DNA of 64,000 nucleotides from Cricetomys ansorgei (lineage: Eukaryota > Chordata > Mammalia > Rodentia > Nesomyidae), in the NCBI GenBank assembly GCA_026225945.1, contig JAMJFZ010001133.1, positions 7,584,501 through 7,648,500 on the forward strand. The letters run 5' to 3'. Below the pieces are notes generated by a model that had not been told where the DNA came from, made no database searches, and saw only the letters and a list, made by a program, of their open reading frames with translations. Below are positions 11,991 to 24,300 of the stretch, piece by piece; position 1 is the stretch's first letter, and every line of letters begins with the position of its first letter. The position numbers and the translations under genes are program-made.

Positions 11991-13751
11991 GCTAAAGAAA
12001 AACAAACAGAAATATAGCATGATTTCTTGTTATGGGAATGCTTATTAATTTGATTACTTATATAGTGATTTTATTTTTTCAGATTCACTGTAATAAACAA
12101 ACACAATATTTCTGTAAATACAAAAAACTTCTTCTCCATATAAATAATAAGAGTAATAATTAACATAGAATATGCAAAGTACTACAAATAAACAAACAAT
12201 AAATTATTCTTCAAATTAATATTCATTTTACTTCATATAAAAAATTGACAATTGTTGCTTGATTAGTCTCTTAGACAGATATTAATGATTAATTGATTAA
12301 TGCTAAATAAAATATCAAATAAATTACCTGATAATCAGGAACATATATATATTCACCATAAAGGTTATCCAAGAGTCTTCATGTATTAGCCAAAGACTTG
12401 CTTAGAATTTAAGTGAATGTTAACCAGATTTTGAAGGGTAAATTCTGCTAAAACTAAAGAGCAAAGAATATTTGTGCCCACCTCCTTATAAACAAAAGTA
12501 TGTGAATCAAATTTTGATTTGCCAGGCTATAGGAGAATATCTATGCAGGTTCAGGTAAAAATCATAAGGTTTACGAATGTTTATATCAAGTTATTTAACT
12601 ATAAGGAATATATTGGTATTAATATAATTGTGATTAATTATATATTTTATATATAAGTGATCTAATCTGATGTTATGTGACATTTTATTAAATTGATACT
12701 CAATTATGAAATGGTAAAAATCTTAATATAGAGATGCAAATTATTACTTTTTTATGTTTTATAAAATGGAATGTTGCATGTGATTCATGGTTTAGGAGCA
12801 ATCAAGGACTTTTCTTTCTACCATTTAGATTCTTATATTCTGAACTTTGATGATTTTCTTACTATATGTTTTTTTGATAATCATCTGCAAATCTGCTTAT
12901 CTCAGTGTGAGAATCTGCCATCCACCGTAACATACTTTCAAACAATTTTGATGGCTTTGTGTTAAAATTTTCACCCTACACTATTTTGCCATATGCTTCC
13001 ATGACACAGATTGAGATAAGAAAATCCACCATGATATTTCTGCCTTTTCAATAGGGAAAGAGACACATAAGAAACAACACGAAGAATCCTCAGGAATGAC
13101 ACCTTAACTTCCAAGAGAAATTCATTGACAGCAAATACTTATGTTAAGGGTTCATGCAACAATATTGTCCATTTGTAGGGCCCTTACCTCTGAGAATCAC
13201 TCTTCTGAAATGTGTTTATCATAGATCTAAACAGTCATTTCTGTCTTTTACTTATTGAACATTTTTTTTATTTCCTATTGCTCTGTCTTAACCAATGTGA
13301 AGAAACTGGACTCTGGCAGTTTCATTAAGGTAAGAGCTGTCTGATCAAACTGCTTTCCATATTATTTCAAGTTCTCTTTTACTTGAATTTGAAGTATCTT
13401 TTTCTAATCCTTTGCCATTTAGTCTATCATTTACATTGTTGACATTTACGGTCTCACTTCTTTGGACACACTAGTCAGAGAAATGATGTGTGAGAGTAGT
13501 GATCAGTTTAACATTTCCAGAGCAAATGCAATGCACTGCACATGCAACTCAAGCCAAACATCTTAGGAGAATCTACAGCATGTTCTCATTAAATGATATA
13601 TTTATGCATTGATAGCTTCCACATAATATCTATATAGCATATCACACAGCTGGTCATTACTATTTGTTAATGTAATTGTTTGATCCTTTGTATTATTTTT
13701 CATATTCCACTTTCTGTTTATATCATATGTCCTTTCTTAGTTTTTACCTGT
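11991..13751. other. Unassigned AT-rich sequence
   Basis: No element recognised. The frame 12771-12965 (64 codons) lacks any familiar motif. Confidence 0.5.
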
Positions 13752-13846
13752 GAATTCCTACAGATGTCTCATTTGATACAGGTGTAGGTGAATTCCTACA
13801 GTATGAGACATCATACTCTGAATTCTTCCAGGTGTCTCATTTGATA
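13752..13846. repeat. Local repeat of a GAATTC...GTCTCATTTGATA unit with an inverted half-copy
   Basis: A 27-base unit beginning GAATTCCTACAG and ending GTCTCATTTGATA occurs at 13752-13778. It recurs with a few changes at 13820-13846. Between them, 13790-13801 repeats its first 12 bases, followed at once by TATGAGACATCA, which is partly the inverse of the second half. Confidence 0.8.
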
Positions 13847-16800
13847 TTTTTTAGTACAATCCATAAATTCCTTCCAAATAATGATTTTTACTTAAGCCAT
13901 TTCCAGAGTCTTGTCGTTAAGTTGAACAATGGTAGTAAAATAAATAGAACAGTAATATGGATATTTCAAATAATAAGCTTTCATAGTTTGCTATGGCAAT
14001 GTCCTTAAAGATAAGAATTTCCTAGATTGTAGAAAACGGAGTCCACAAAATCTGTAAAACTAATATTTGTCATATATGTGTAAAAGTAAGAAATATCTTT
14101 ATGGTGGTATGTTTAAATTCATTAGGACTTGTAGGGTTGAACAATGGGTAATTTTCTCCTTTGTCTGAAAGGTAGATGTTATTCAAGGTAACAACAAATG
14201 ATGTGGATTTGCTGACAATTCTCACTGTTGTGTGATATAGCAATGACTATAATGTTGCTGTGTTATAAAAATCCATAGTCTATATTTTTCCAGTCTACCT
14301 TTTATTCCCTGTATTTACACATAAATAGACTGAATGGTTTATTTAGAAGTTCATTTGAAGTCATATACGAATAATTCTTCACTGGTATTCATGCTCTAAG
14401 CTAAAGCTAAAATGGACAATGCCATCTATCAAGTGAAAAATGTATTAGTTTTACAGCGAACACAGGAACATGGTTTCTGTCTTTGAGACTCCAGAAGGGA
14501 AATTCATTAGTCAGGGTAGTCTAGAGAAACAGAACCAAACAGAATAGAGGGCCATATTAAATATATGTAGTCCATCACACAATCTCAGGACTTTTATTTT
14601 ATCTTAGTTTGAGATCCAAAATTACAAAATTCTTCCATTTTATTATTATCTGTGCTCCCCAATCTGAATTTAGATTCAGGACATAGTTTTTCAAGCTCTT
14701 TCAAAATGCACTGACTTCTGTGAAATTATATTGGTGGCTTATGTGCATTATTAAATAAGAAACTGAGACCTTAATTTTTATTTCAGAAAGTTTAAGGCAT
14801 TTTCTGCCTTGCATAAAAAGAAATATAGTGTTATTCTTGGAAAGCATGAAATTAAATAACAATATCTCCACAAAACCTTCCCTTTTCAGTTCTTTCACTT
14901 CTCCCATGTAATTTTATTCGCTCAAATGTTTGGTCTGTATAATTTTGATTCACCGTCTCCCCTAAATCTTAGATAATTGGATTTGGTTAGTAATTTTAAA
15001 CAAGTGGCACAATCTTTGCATTATTTGAGAAGCTGCTCTCAAATGGATAATCTTAATTTCCCAAACTCATGTGTACTAGTCACTACACTCAACTGGTATG
15101 ATTTATATTCTAGAAAACATGTAATCAAATTAAATTTAGCTCAACTTGATTTATCACATGTTTTCAAATATTGCTTTAACATGAAACCATGCTTTATTTT
15201 TTGTTTTCTCTCATTTTAATTATGTTTCTTTCTTTTTTTTCTGTTACTATATTGGTAAACACAGATTATTGGTCTACTCTTAAATGGTTCATGAAATGTT
15301 AATCTATTCTTCCAAAGATTATCAATATCTAATATAACTTGAATTTATAATCATTTACTCTCCTCTTATTTTTATAATTCTGTTATAAAGGATTTTATTT
15401 AATATTTATTTCAAACTAATAATATATTTTATTTACCATAGGTTCACTTACAATTTGACCTCTTCACAACTACTTAATACTTTCTGTACCCTCAAGACTC
15501 AATTGGGAATAATTTTTTTTTTTTTGCCTACTTTACTTTTAGTGTGACTTTTTGCCTAAAAAATATTCTTGTTCTACTTTCATTTCTGAAGGATATTTTA
15601 TTGTATAATTGGCTATGAGTTGGCATCAATTCATTTCATTTAAGACTCTTTCATTGTTTGATCGATGAACATTGGTTTACCTTTTGTCATTTTAGTTATG
15701 AATTTAATATTGACACCTAGATATTAATTTCTGCATTTTATTATCTTAGCTACAAAAGCTTCTTGAATCCATGATATTCTGAATTTTTTTTGAAATTTTG
15801 CAATCATGAAACACGATCTATTTTCAACTTGAATTTTTATCTGCTTTGCTCCTTCTTTACATTTATCTCCTCTTTTATAAATGATTAAGTTAATCTAACA
15901 ATAGCAAAGCATGATGGGACAGGTCTGCAATTTAAACCTGTTTCACCTACTGCCAATACATCTCTAAAAGGAAAAATACACATGATGTTTTTATTTGTTT
16001 TAATATCACATTCATTTTCTTTCACTTTGTGGAGATTTTATAGAAAACTTTCATTCTGGTATCTTGCCCAAAGTATTGGCATCTTAAGAAAACTTTTGCA
16101 AGCAATGTGATTGCAGAGACATATTTGGAGCAAACAGTATTGTTGCCTATTTCCCACATCACTCTGCTATGTCATAGTTATATATACCTAAATAGTTTAG
16201 TTTGACTTTTAGTGTATTCAATGATATGGAAAATTAGAGGTTAAAACTGACATTGTTTCACTGATAAGAGCATTCATGTTTTGTGTTTCTTTTGTACCTC
16301 TTCACCCCACAGTGAGTGAATCTGAGGAATTCAGGCTGTCACCTCTGGGTAGACAACAGTTTGTAGAATACCCACAAATGCTACTCTCTCCTTTGTAATT
16401 TTTATTTTCTCTTCAAGGTTAATCTACTATACATTTTCCTATTATTACATTTTTAGTTAGATTTTATCAGATCATTTCCACATTTGATTTTATCATTCTT
16501 ACTTATTAGGATAATTCATCTAAAAATCATGAAATGTAATGACATGTTAATTTATGAAAGTATGTTGCAACTCACAATATTCAGATTATAATAGTGTGAC
16601 TTTAGAATCAATAATGTTTTGTAATAGAATAATATTCTGTGTTTCTATACTTATTTCAACCCTTGTGTAGAATGGGAGCAGCAGTGAGGTGGAAGGCCCA
16701 AACACATTACTAAATTATCCAAATTAAGTAAGCATGTGAGATGTAGGTACTTTGAAGTTGGAAAGTTAATGATATGAATTTCTCATCCATTTTTTGATGT

Positions 16801-17555
16801 TTTTGTTTGTGTAGATACAGTATATGAGCATCTGTCAAAACGTATCATTAACTACAGTAGATCAATGAAGTGCTACATCTAACGCTGAACTTTCTGTTGA
16901 CAGATTTTGTTTCTTAAGAGACTGTGGACAAGATCTACAAAGATATGTTGTGAAGTGTAACTATCTCTGAAATATAAAGTAATGAGTTTAGCCAAAAAGA
17001 CTTTTAATATTAGCTATCACTAACATATTTATTCAATTATTTCATTCAGATATCATGAACTTACAACATTTAAAGTTTACACTATGTAAAGAGAAACATA
17101 ATGAAGGAAAAATAAAATAGTTAAAATTCAAACTAATAAAATGCATTGAAGCTACTACATTTCAAAATATGCAAATTAATTTTAATGTCATTTCTGTTAA
17201 TGAATGTGAATGAGAGTTAAATTATCACCCATGTTCCTTATTTAAGAAGTTATTTTCTCTGAGCTATACCTATGTGTTTATTGGAAGATCTTAACCTTTC
17301 CAGAATGATAGAAATGACAACTTTAGCTGTATATGAACTGAAACCAATTTTTAACAATAAGGAAAGGATCTGGACTTTAGACTGAGATTTGAGTTACTAC
17401 ACACTTAGCAAAAGCTTAGAACTCCATCTTCTCTGTTACTCCCCTCCTTTGCACAATTCAGATGAAGTTACATTAGCAAGTTTGGAGCTTTAGTTATTAT
17501 CTGTAGAATAAAAAACAATGCACAACTGTATTGCCTGTCTCAACATTTATCATCT
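13847..17555. other. Unassigned AT-rich sequence with a possible old repeat end near 14508
   Basis: About 3.7 kb with no element I can name confidently. At 14508-14545 the phrase TTAGTCAGGGTAGTCTAGAG followed by AAACAGAACCAA resembles the end of an old eutherian interspersed repeat, but the body is not recognisable. Open frames at 14701-14907 (minus) and 14977-15219 (plus) show no domain. Confidence 0.4.
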
Positions 17556-17659
17556 GGTGGCCAGTGAGATGACTCAGAGAGTGAAAGTTATTTCTCTTTA
17601 GTCCTGATGATCTGAGTTTGGTTCCCACATTTGAAGAAGAGAAAAAGACTCACGAGAGT

Positions 17660-17702
<43 letters not shown>

Positions 17703-17731
17703 TGGCATGTGAGCACACACAGACAATAAAT
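17556..17731 (+). mobile_element. RSINE1-type tRNA-derived SINE with internal (AC)n, plus orientation
   Basis: The head GGCCAGTGAGATGACTCAG and the B-box region GATGATCTGAGTTTGGTTCCC (17606 on) match a tRNA-derived rodent SINE. The body GAAAAAGACTCACGAGAGTT corresponds to the AACCGACTCCTACAAGTT section. A (AC)20 tract (17662-17701) replaces the usual CA-rich 3' part, then GCATGTGAGCACACACAGAC and an AATAAATG end follow. Confidence 0.75.
17662..17701 (+). repeat. (AC)n microsatellite
   Basis: About 20 uninterrupted AC units, probably grown from the CA-rich 3' part of the SINE that contains it. Confidence 0.97.
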
Positions 17732-18131
17732 GTTGTTATGATAAAAACCAAAATATATATTAGAGTAAGTCAATATTATATATAGCTTAGATTTCGATAA
17801 ATACCAAAACAAAGAAACAAAAAATTATGAGAAAAGAGAATCAAATTACAATAAGAGAGTCATAGTGGGGATATCCAGACAGGGCAATCAGAATAAACTT
17901 AATTCTCTAATTAACTGATATCACTGAAAACCAAAAGTAGTACTTGGAAATACTTATCTTTCCAAAGATGACACTTTATTTTGTCACATTTTTTTCTTGA
18001 ATAAAAACTACTAGGTTTATTTAGAGAAACAAAATCACAGAAACAAAATATCCATTTATAGGATACAGTATAAACAACAGATCTAAAATGAGATTGTATG
18101 CATGTGTGTGAGGGTTTGTAGTGTGTGTTTT
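17732..18131. other. Unassigned AT-rich sequence
   Basis: No element recognised between the RSINE1 copy and the GAAT tract. Confidence 0.45.
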
Positions 18132-18162
18132 ATGAATGAATGAATGGATGAATAAATGAATA
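18132..18162 (+). repeat. Short (GAAT)n tetranucleotide repeat
   Basis: About seven imperfect GAAT/GGAT/AAAT units, followed by a GAGGGAGGGAGGCAGAGAGAG purine tract to about 18187. Confidence 0.8.
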
Positions 18163-18470
18163 TGCAGAGGGAGGGAGGCAGAGAGAGTGAACAGCTATCA
18201 TCTCAATACACTGAAGTGGGAAGAAATAAAAGCTAATTTTAAAGCCCACTTCATAAAAGCACTTTACCTTGTTTACATAAGTTCTTCTGCAAATTCCACT
18301 CTCAGGTTCTTTTCTGAGACTCTATTGCAAAGAGCCACTATAGAATTCTGAGTAAAGTTCACTTTTTCCTCTATTTCCTCATTCAAAATCCATTAATTTC
18401 CTTTTCACTCTAAGGTTTATGCTGACCTTTACTACAATGTGAAAAGTATGCCAATAGTGATGGGTAGAGG

Positions 18471-18484
18471 AAAAAAAAAAAAAA
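18471..18484 (+). repeat. Poly(A) run
   Basis: Fourteen consecutive A. The sequence before it matches no SINE or gene that I recognise, so I do not call a retrocopy tail. Confidence 0.8.
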
Positions 18485-19874
18485 GATTTTAACATAGAAA
18501 GAAATTCAATGTAATTGTCCTTAAGTGCAATCAAAGTTCAAAATGTGTCATTTATTAAATTAATTAAGTGCTGTAAATGGTGATAAAACTCATATGACTG
18601 AGGGCATTTCATACCATGTTTTTGTTAATGACCTGTAATTTTAATTAACTGCAAATGTTCTTCAAAATGCATGGTTACCTAACTCATATCTCTTTACCCA
18701 CATAACTCATATTGACATACATGATCAGGGTAACCATATGACATCAGTTAATAGCAACTTTATGAAAAACTGAAAGCATTTTGATGAGTTTTCTAAAATA
18801 TGAAATATGATCTTCAAGGCATTCTACCTGTTTGTTTTCAGAGGATAATTACTCAGCTTGTGGTTTTCATTGTTATAACTTATGTTTTATTTGGACTTAT
18901 TTCTCTTTGAATTTCCCCAGTCTGTAGCTATATACAGCTAGAAATGTTTGAACCGAGTAGAAGTAAAGTCTGTTACTCAGTGAGTACTGTTTGGTAAAAC
19001 TCGACTGAAGGAACTACTCCAATGGACTATGTGTATGTTGAACACATTATATATTTTAATATAAATTACATTTGAGTTCTCAAAGATTAAATACAGGATT
19101 TAGAAAGAAAAGATAATTTGATTAAGATAATGAAAAGATTTAATTGTAAGAAAATCAAAGTCATATGCATTTATTCTCAATCCTCTTTCTTTCAAATAAA
19201 CCATAGCACTGGCTACAGGTTCACAGTAGCATGGCATCCCATAGAACTTTTCATCAAAATTACCCTAATTAAAAAATATCTTGAAAAAAGTAGTATATAT
19301 ATTGAGTAATTTCAATTTCATATTTAAATTAAGCATACCACTGCATTTATAACCCAGCAGAAGCATCAGCTAAATATGAATGTTTCTTAACGGTGAAGCT
19401 ATGTCAGAAAATCTAATACTCAGAAGTTATCATATTTTCTAGGAAATAAGAGTTTTTTAACCTTTCTATTTTTAATATGAAGATAAGTTCTGTGTGTGAA
19501 CAAAATCAGGTCTGGTATGTGGAATTAAGAGTTGTTAAGAGTGAGTTCTCTGTTTAGCGTCATCTTTTTGCATATAATGTGCTGGGCTGAGAAATAGAGC
19601 TTTCCCCATATGCAGGTGATCAATGATGGAAATTAATATTTAAGAGCAATGTCATATGTTTCCTTAGAATTACTTAATGAATCATTTCAAGCATGGAAGT
19701 GAGTTTGGCTGTAACAGACGTTACGCATGGCTGAATGATTTATTTACAGTGTGTGGACTTCACAGGTGTCTGATAGGCCTTACCACAGAGAATCAAATGT
19801 AACTGTATTTGAATAATTTTTTACCACATGTAAAATTTTATTAATGTTTATTTGTTTTTATTTACTATTTTTAT
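18485..19874. other. Unassigned AT-rich sequence
   Basis: No recognisable element. The 63-codon frame 19118-19309 is unassigned. Confidence 0.5.
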
Positions 19875-20003
19875 TGTTGTTGTTTGAGACAGAGTTTCTC
19901 TGCTGTAACTTTGGCTGTTCTGGAACTCATTCTGTAGACCAGGATAGCCTCAAATTCACAGTGATCTGCCTGCCTCTGCCTCCCGAGTGCTAGGATTAAA
20001 GGC
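19875..20003 (-). mobile_element. B1 SINE, minus orientation, 5'-truncated
   Basis: The plus strand reads TTTGAGACAGAGTTTCTCTG, then GGAACTCATTCTGTAGACCA, GATCTGCCTGCCTCTGCCTC and TGCTAGGATTAAAGGC. The B1 body is complete except for its usual first 20 or so bases. T-rich sequence at 19850-19882 is the tail side. Confidence 0.93.
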
Positions 20004-20676
20004 TTTCACTTTATTTTTATTAAGGCAATGAATCAGCATTGTGTGTAGGTTATTATATAAAAGAACATATGTAATTATTTTATGTGGAGTTCATAAATAG
20101 ATTTTACTATTTACTAATTACACAGTCTTAACCACTAAACTGTACTTTTGTGGGTGTGTATACTTATATACACGCATAAACATTGAATTTCATCTAGAAA
20201 ATTATAATGATATTGGAGTGACACTCAAAAATTACTATAGTGTTCTATCAGAATCTGTATGAAAATAAATCTACAAAAACAACACAAATTGATATTGATC
20301 CCAATGGGTGTGATATGATCTTTAAGAAATCTATATGACATAATAAATTGTTGATGTTATTGAATGTTTTATTCAAAGTTTATTGAATAACATTATATGT
20401 GAATCTTTTTCAGTCTGGAAAATAACATCACTACAATGAGCTTAAATGGAAATAGGGATCAATATCTAATTTTTTTAAAATTCACACTTCATAAAGTAGA
20501 CTGTATCTGAAAATGTCAATGTTATATTCTTTCATGTTGACAAAACATGAGTGGTAGAAATGTGACAGTCTCTAAACTCGGAACCACATGAACTAGAGAA
20601 CTTAAATGGCCTAACCATATCAAGTCAATCAGAATTTTACTATGCAGAATTTGATTATCCATGGAATTGAGTGTAA
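20004..20676. other. Unassigned AT-rich sequence
   Basis: No repeat or coding signal noted between the B1 and the compositionally distinct block that follows. Confidence 0.5.
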
Positions 20677-20985
20677 TCATATCAAATACTTATGGATTTG
20701 AATCCTGTAATACTGGCAGATGTTCTTGACTAACTGGGCTGGCACACAAAACACAAAATAGTGACTACACTGGGTTTGTGGACTTGGTGCAGCATTATGG
20801 TTCTTTTTCAGAGCAGAACCATGAGCTGCTTTAGCAAAGAGCTGAACTTTTTTGCTGAATCCAGCAAAGTCCATATGTTTGAAGAAAAATAGCTTCACTG
20901 TGGGATGCCTGTGGCTGGAAAGTAGTAGAAGTTGAGGCCGGAAAAGTGCCCTCGCTCCCTGGAAAGGTGAAGTGGGGTGAGACAC
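20677..20985 (-). other. Unrecognised 102-codon open frame at the edge of the CpG-dense block
   Basis: An open frame from 20985 (ATG) to 20677 on the minus strand, predicted as 102 residues. It is rich in K, H and S, contains a KKVQLFAKAAHG segment near its middle, and has no membrane segment or known motif. It is not in a simple repeat, and its third positions show no clear codon bias. It could be a decayed processed pseudogene or LTR-adjacent retroviral sequence. I do not claim a function or that it is translated. Confidence 0.2.
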
Positions 20986-21079
20986 TTGGCAACCTTCTCC
21001 TCTCCTAGTCCAGGAAGGTCCCTAGCCTAAAATATTAGTTATAACTTGCTCGCTTCACAGAAGCTAAAGGGACATGTTT

Positions 21080-21300
21080 GCCTGTATTGTAGCAGTATCC
21101 ATTCATTGGGTAGATGCTTCCTCTACCGCCTCCCATGTTCCTGCCCTGCCTATGCTAATTAGGCTTCCCCCAACCCAGAATGCCAGGACGCCGCCTTCTC
21201 TGGGAAAGTTATTTAACCAGGGAAAAGGCTGATAATAAACTAGTTTATCTGTTCATCAAACCCAGCTTCCAAGGCGTTCTTTGCGCCCGTCATTTCTCAG
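21080..21300 (+). mobile_element. Probable LTR (endogenous retrovirus, family unassigned), plus orientation
   Basis: The order looks like U3-R-U5. A pyrimidine-rich part with CCTCCCATGTTCCTGCCCTG (21128-21148) is followed by a TATA-like TTATTTAACC (21209-21218), a poly(A) signal AATAAAC (21234-21240), and a CpG-bearing U5-like stretch GGCGTTCTTTGCGCCCGTC ending in CATTTCTCA near 21299. I see no matching second LTR and no clear primer-binding site. The name of the family is not known to me, and a gene-associated CpG islet is the alternative. Confidence 0.45.
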
Positions 21301-21530
21301 GTCTGCAAGTGGACAGTTTCGTGAGAAGTCATGGGTTGGGCCACAGAGCTGCCCTGGAAACATCCGCCGACCTTCTGGCGGTTGGAGGGGGCGGACCACA
21401 GACGACTGCCCCAGGAGGGTTCGCGGGAACCCGGGGAGAGAGACCAACACTTCACTTTGGCTTGAGTGTAACAAAGTTCATGGAAACTGAGGTGACCATG
21501 CTCAATGTGTGCAAAACATCCTAGTCAGAG
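21300..21530. other. CpG-dense, GC-rich block next to the LTR-like segment
   Basis: In a window where CpG is scarce, 21300-21450 holds clusters such as CATCCGCCGACC, TGGCGG, GGGGCGGACC and GGTTCGCGGGAACCCGGGG. Overlapping open frames on both strands (21180-21524 plus, 21256-21474 minus, 21281-21490 plus) are expected from GC-rich sequence lacking TAA/TGA and show no domain. It may be leader sequence downstream of the LTR. Confidence 0.5.
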
Positions 21531-22479
21531 GATAAATTAAACATCCTTTTAACACCTGTTTGTTTATCAATGCTTCAAAATGCCCATATCCTGGTGTGGC
21601 AACATAATTCACATCAGTATTCATTTTCTCCATTTATAATTCACAATAGAAATCACAGTATGACACAGTAGAATTCAAAGCACCACATCAATTCAAGAAA
21701 TTAATGTAAAATTAAATGTTTGAAGGTATAATCAGTCACTTGAGGTGGCCTTATTCTTCAGTATCATTACCGAGAGATTGTTAAATAATGAAATTACTAC
21801 CATTGTATTAATGTAATGGAAAGCCAATTAATAGAGAAATTGATACTGAGAAGCCGAACGGTTTTGATGACTATATCTGTCAACCACAGTTGTCTCAAGT
21901 ATTACGCTGCATCAATGAAATGCATTGAAATCACAGCCACTTCTAGCCTGGAAGAGCAATCGGATACACATAATCTTGCAAAGCTCCAGGAACTTGATAG
22001 AAGAACTACAACTTGCTGATGTAAGAATCACTGTATTGTGTCTTTTCCTTGTGAATAGCAAGAGGGTTTCCTAGAGAAATAGGAAGGTAAGTGGAACTGC
22101 ATTCAGGAAAAAAGTTATTTTTCTTTAGAAAGTCCAGGTCCCCTGGCCCTTTCATCTGCTCTAGAAATGAAGAATGAGAAAATTCAGTGTATTGCTCCAG
22201 GAAAGAGAATTCCATTGTGTAGGCAACTGTCAAGCTTTGTGATAAAACAAACTATATCATCATATATAGATTAAAGAATGTGCTTCAAAGCAATTACAGA
22301 GCAAACACAACAGAGATTTATGTCTTTTATTATTAGGTTGACTGAGAGACTAATGCATGGATTATATTCTAGATAAACAATGGAGTTGCTCTTCCTCCAA
22401 TAGAGGTTCTCATTCTTCATACCTTTTCTTCATATGGAACGCATGCATGATGAATGTAGATGGAAGAAAAATAGATTTA
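21531..22479. other. Unassigned sequence
   Basis: No family recognised. Two short frames (21816-22019 plus and 22006-22233 minus) overlap tail to tail and show no motif. Confidence 0.45.
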
Positions 22480-22985
22480 TATTTTCCTCCTTTTATAAGT
22501 TCTTTTAGAATTTCATACAATATATTTTGGCAGTATTAACATCCCCCATCACACATACTCCTCCTAGATCCACCTACACAAATTTGTACCCTTTAGGTTT
22601 TCTTAAAATGCATCAAGTACAGTTGGTACTACCAATAACTTCTTGGATGTGTGGTGTTCCACTGGAGGAGCATGGCAACGTGTAAGTTGCCACACTCTTA
22701 AGGAAAACTACCTCTTAATATACCACCACAACTGTCATATGTAAATATCTCCTTACATAGTGGTAGGATATTGTGCTAACTTCCTCTTTCCTTGCTATGA
22801 TTTTATTGGCTGAACTTACACAGGTCCTGTACACAGTCATAACCACTATGAGTTCATATGTGCAACTGACTTGATGTGTCAGAAAATACTGTTTCTTTAC
22901 AAGCATCTACTCTCTATGACTTTCAAAATTTTCAGGCCCCTTTTGTTCAATGATTTCTGAGCCTTGGTTAGAAGAGGTAAGAAAG
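22480..22985 (-). mobile_element. L1 3' end (Lx-like), minus orientation
   Basis: The plus strand begins with the reverse of the classic old-L1 terminus, AGAATTTCATACAATATATTTTGG (22508-22531), then CCTCCTAGATCCACCTAC. Next come CCACTGGAGGAGCATGG and CCACACTCTTAAGGAAAACT, then ACAGGTCCTGTACACAG, TATGAGTTCATATGTGCAA and finally TGAGCCTTGG. This block order is the 3' UTR of old rodent L1 read in reverse. The two ORF-like frames in it have no meaning. No ORF2 is attached. Confidence 0.8.
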
Positions 22986-24089
22986 AAAAAAAAATCATCT
23001 TGTGCTCTACAAATCAAGTATATTCAAGGAATATTGAGTCATTTGAATTTTCCTCCATCCAGAAATGCATATTGTTCAAATATCTAGAATTGCAACCAGT
23101 TTCTTCCCAATAAAGAGGGATAGAAATCTGGTCATCATACAGGAAAACCAGCATGTGTTCATGGAAACATTTTAAAAATTCCCTTTTTTACTGTGAAGTT
23201 AAAACCTTTGATCTTCCTACATATTTGCATCTGTGTGACACATAAGCACTTTTCAAAAATACGTAGTAAAATAAGATATTCACATACCTTTTCTAATGTA
23301 CACATTAATATGTAATATGCTAAGCCACATGAATGTATTTGAAAACCTGTGGAAAGGAAAAACCAATGACAGGTATCTTAACTTTGTGTGGCTTCATTGT
23401 TTAGAAGCTAGCACTGGACTTTTTCAAAAACTCTGACTTTCACCAAGTCAAATAAAAATTGGTGCTAGTATGTATACAGAAGAGAAAGTAGATTAAAATA
23501 TAGGAATATTATGATCCCTGAGGGTTCTTCCCTCTTAATTACTCAAATGTTCAATATTCTTAGTCCATATACTTATAAATAATATTTTAGCATAAAACTA
23601 ATTTATGAAATATACATTGCAAGAATGAAATATCTATTTAGTTTGGATTAAATTATTATATCCCCTTAAGTATGTGTGTCCCCTGACAACTAAATCTGAA
23701 AAAAAAATCACTATCACATAATTTTGGAATGGATGCAAATACAGGTACCAATGTAGTAGCTCCTTTGTGAATATTATTTTATTATTTTTAAAATGAGGAA
23801 TCAGAGGTGATTAAATTTTCTCAATATGGTTGACTAAAATTAACCAAGAAAGATATATAGGCTCAACCCCAATCCTACCAAGCTCAACTTCTGGATATAA
23901 TTTCTAAGGAAAAGTCATGAGCCTTTTACGTTGGATCTGATGATCATTCATGTTTCAACATTATTGACAAGGAAGGTCTTTAAAATTTATTGTATCTTAT
24001 AATCCTATAAATAAATTGATCTTGTGCTTAAACTAATATTGCATATATGGTTAGAACTTTATTCCAAATATTAGAATTCTATTTCATTT
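22986..24089. other. Unassigned AT-rich sequence
   Basis: No recognisable repeat or coding signal. Confidence 0.5.
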
Positions 24090-24300
24090 TTTTCTTGACA
24101 TTATCTTTAAAACTTTATTCTTTGAAAATTACATATGTGTATGTGGAATTAATCTTGAGCATGTCAAACCCCTACTCTTCCCCTCCCATTGCTCCTGAGA
24201 ATTTCAGCATGCCTCTCTCCCAACCTCATGTTCCAGTGATTATTGTGGTTGTTGGTATTTAAAATTAAGTAGCTCACTGAGTCCAAGTAGGGTTTGGCAC
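24090..24300 (-). mobile_element. L1 3' end remnant, minus orientation
   Basis: A TTTATTCTTTGAAAATTACA start, a CCCCTACTCTTCCCCTCCCA pyrimidine block, CTCTCTCCCAACCTCATGTTCC, and AGCTCACTGAGTCCAAGTAG occur in the order of an old L1 3' UTR read in reverse. The 71-codon frame 24047-24262 lies within it and is an artefact. Confidence 0.65.

Noticed and set aside
18471..18484. Poly(A) tail of a processed pseudogene
   Set aside because: Upstream sequence shows no coding pattern and no flanking direct repeat was found.
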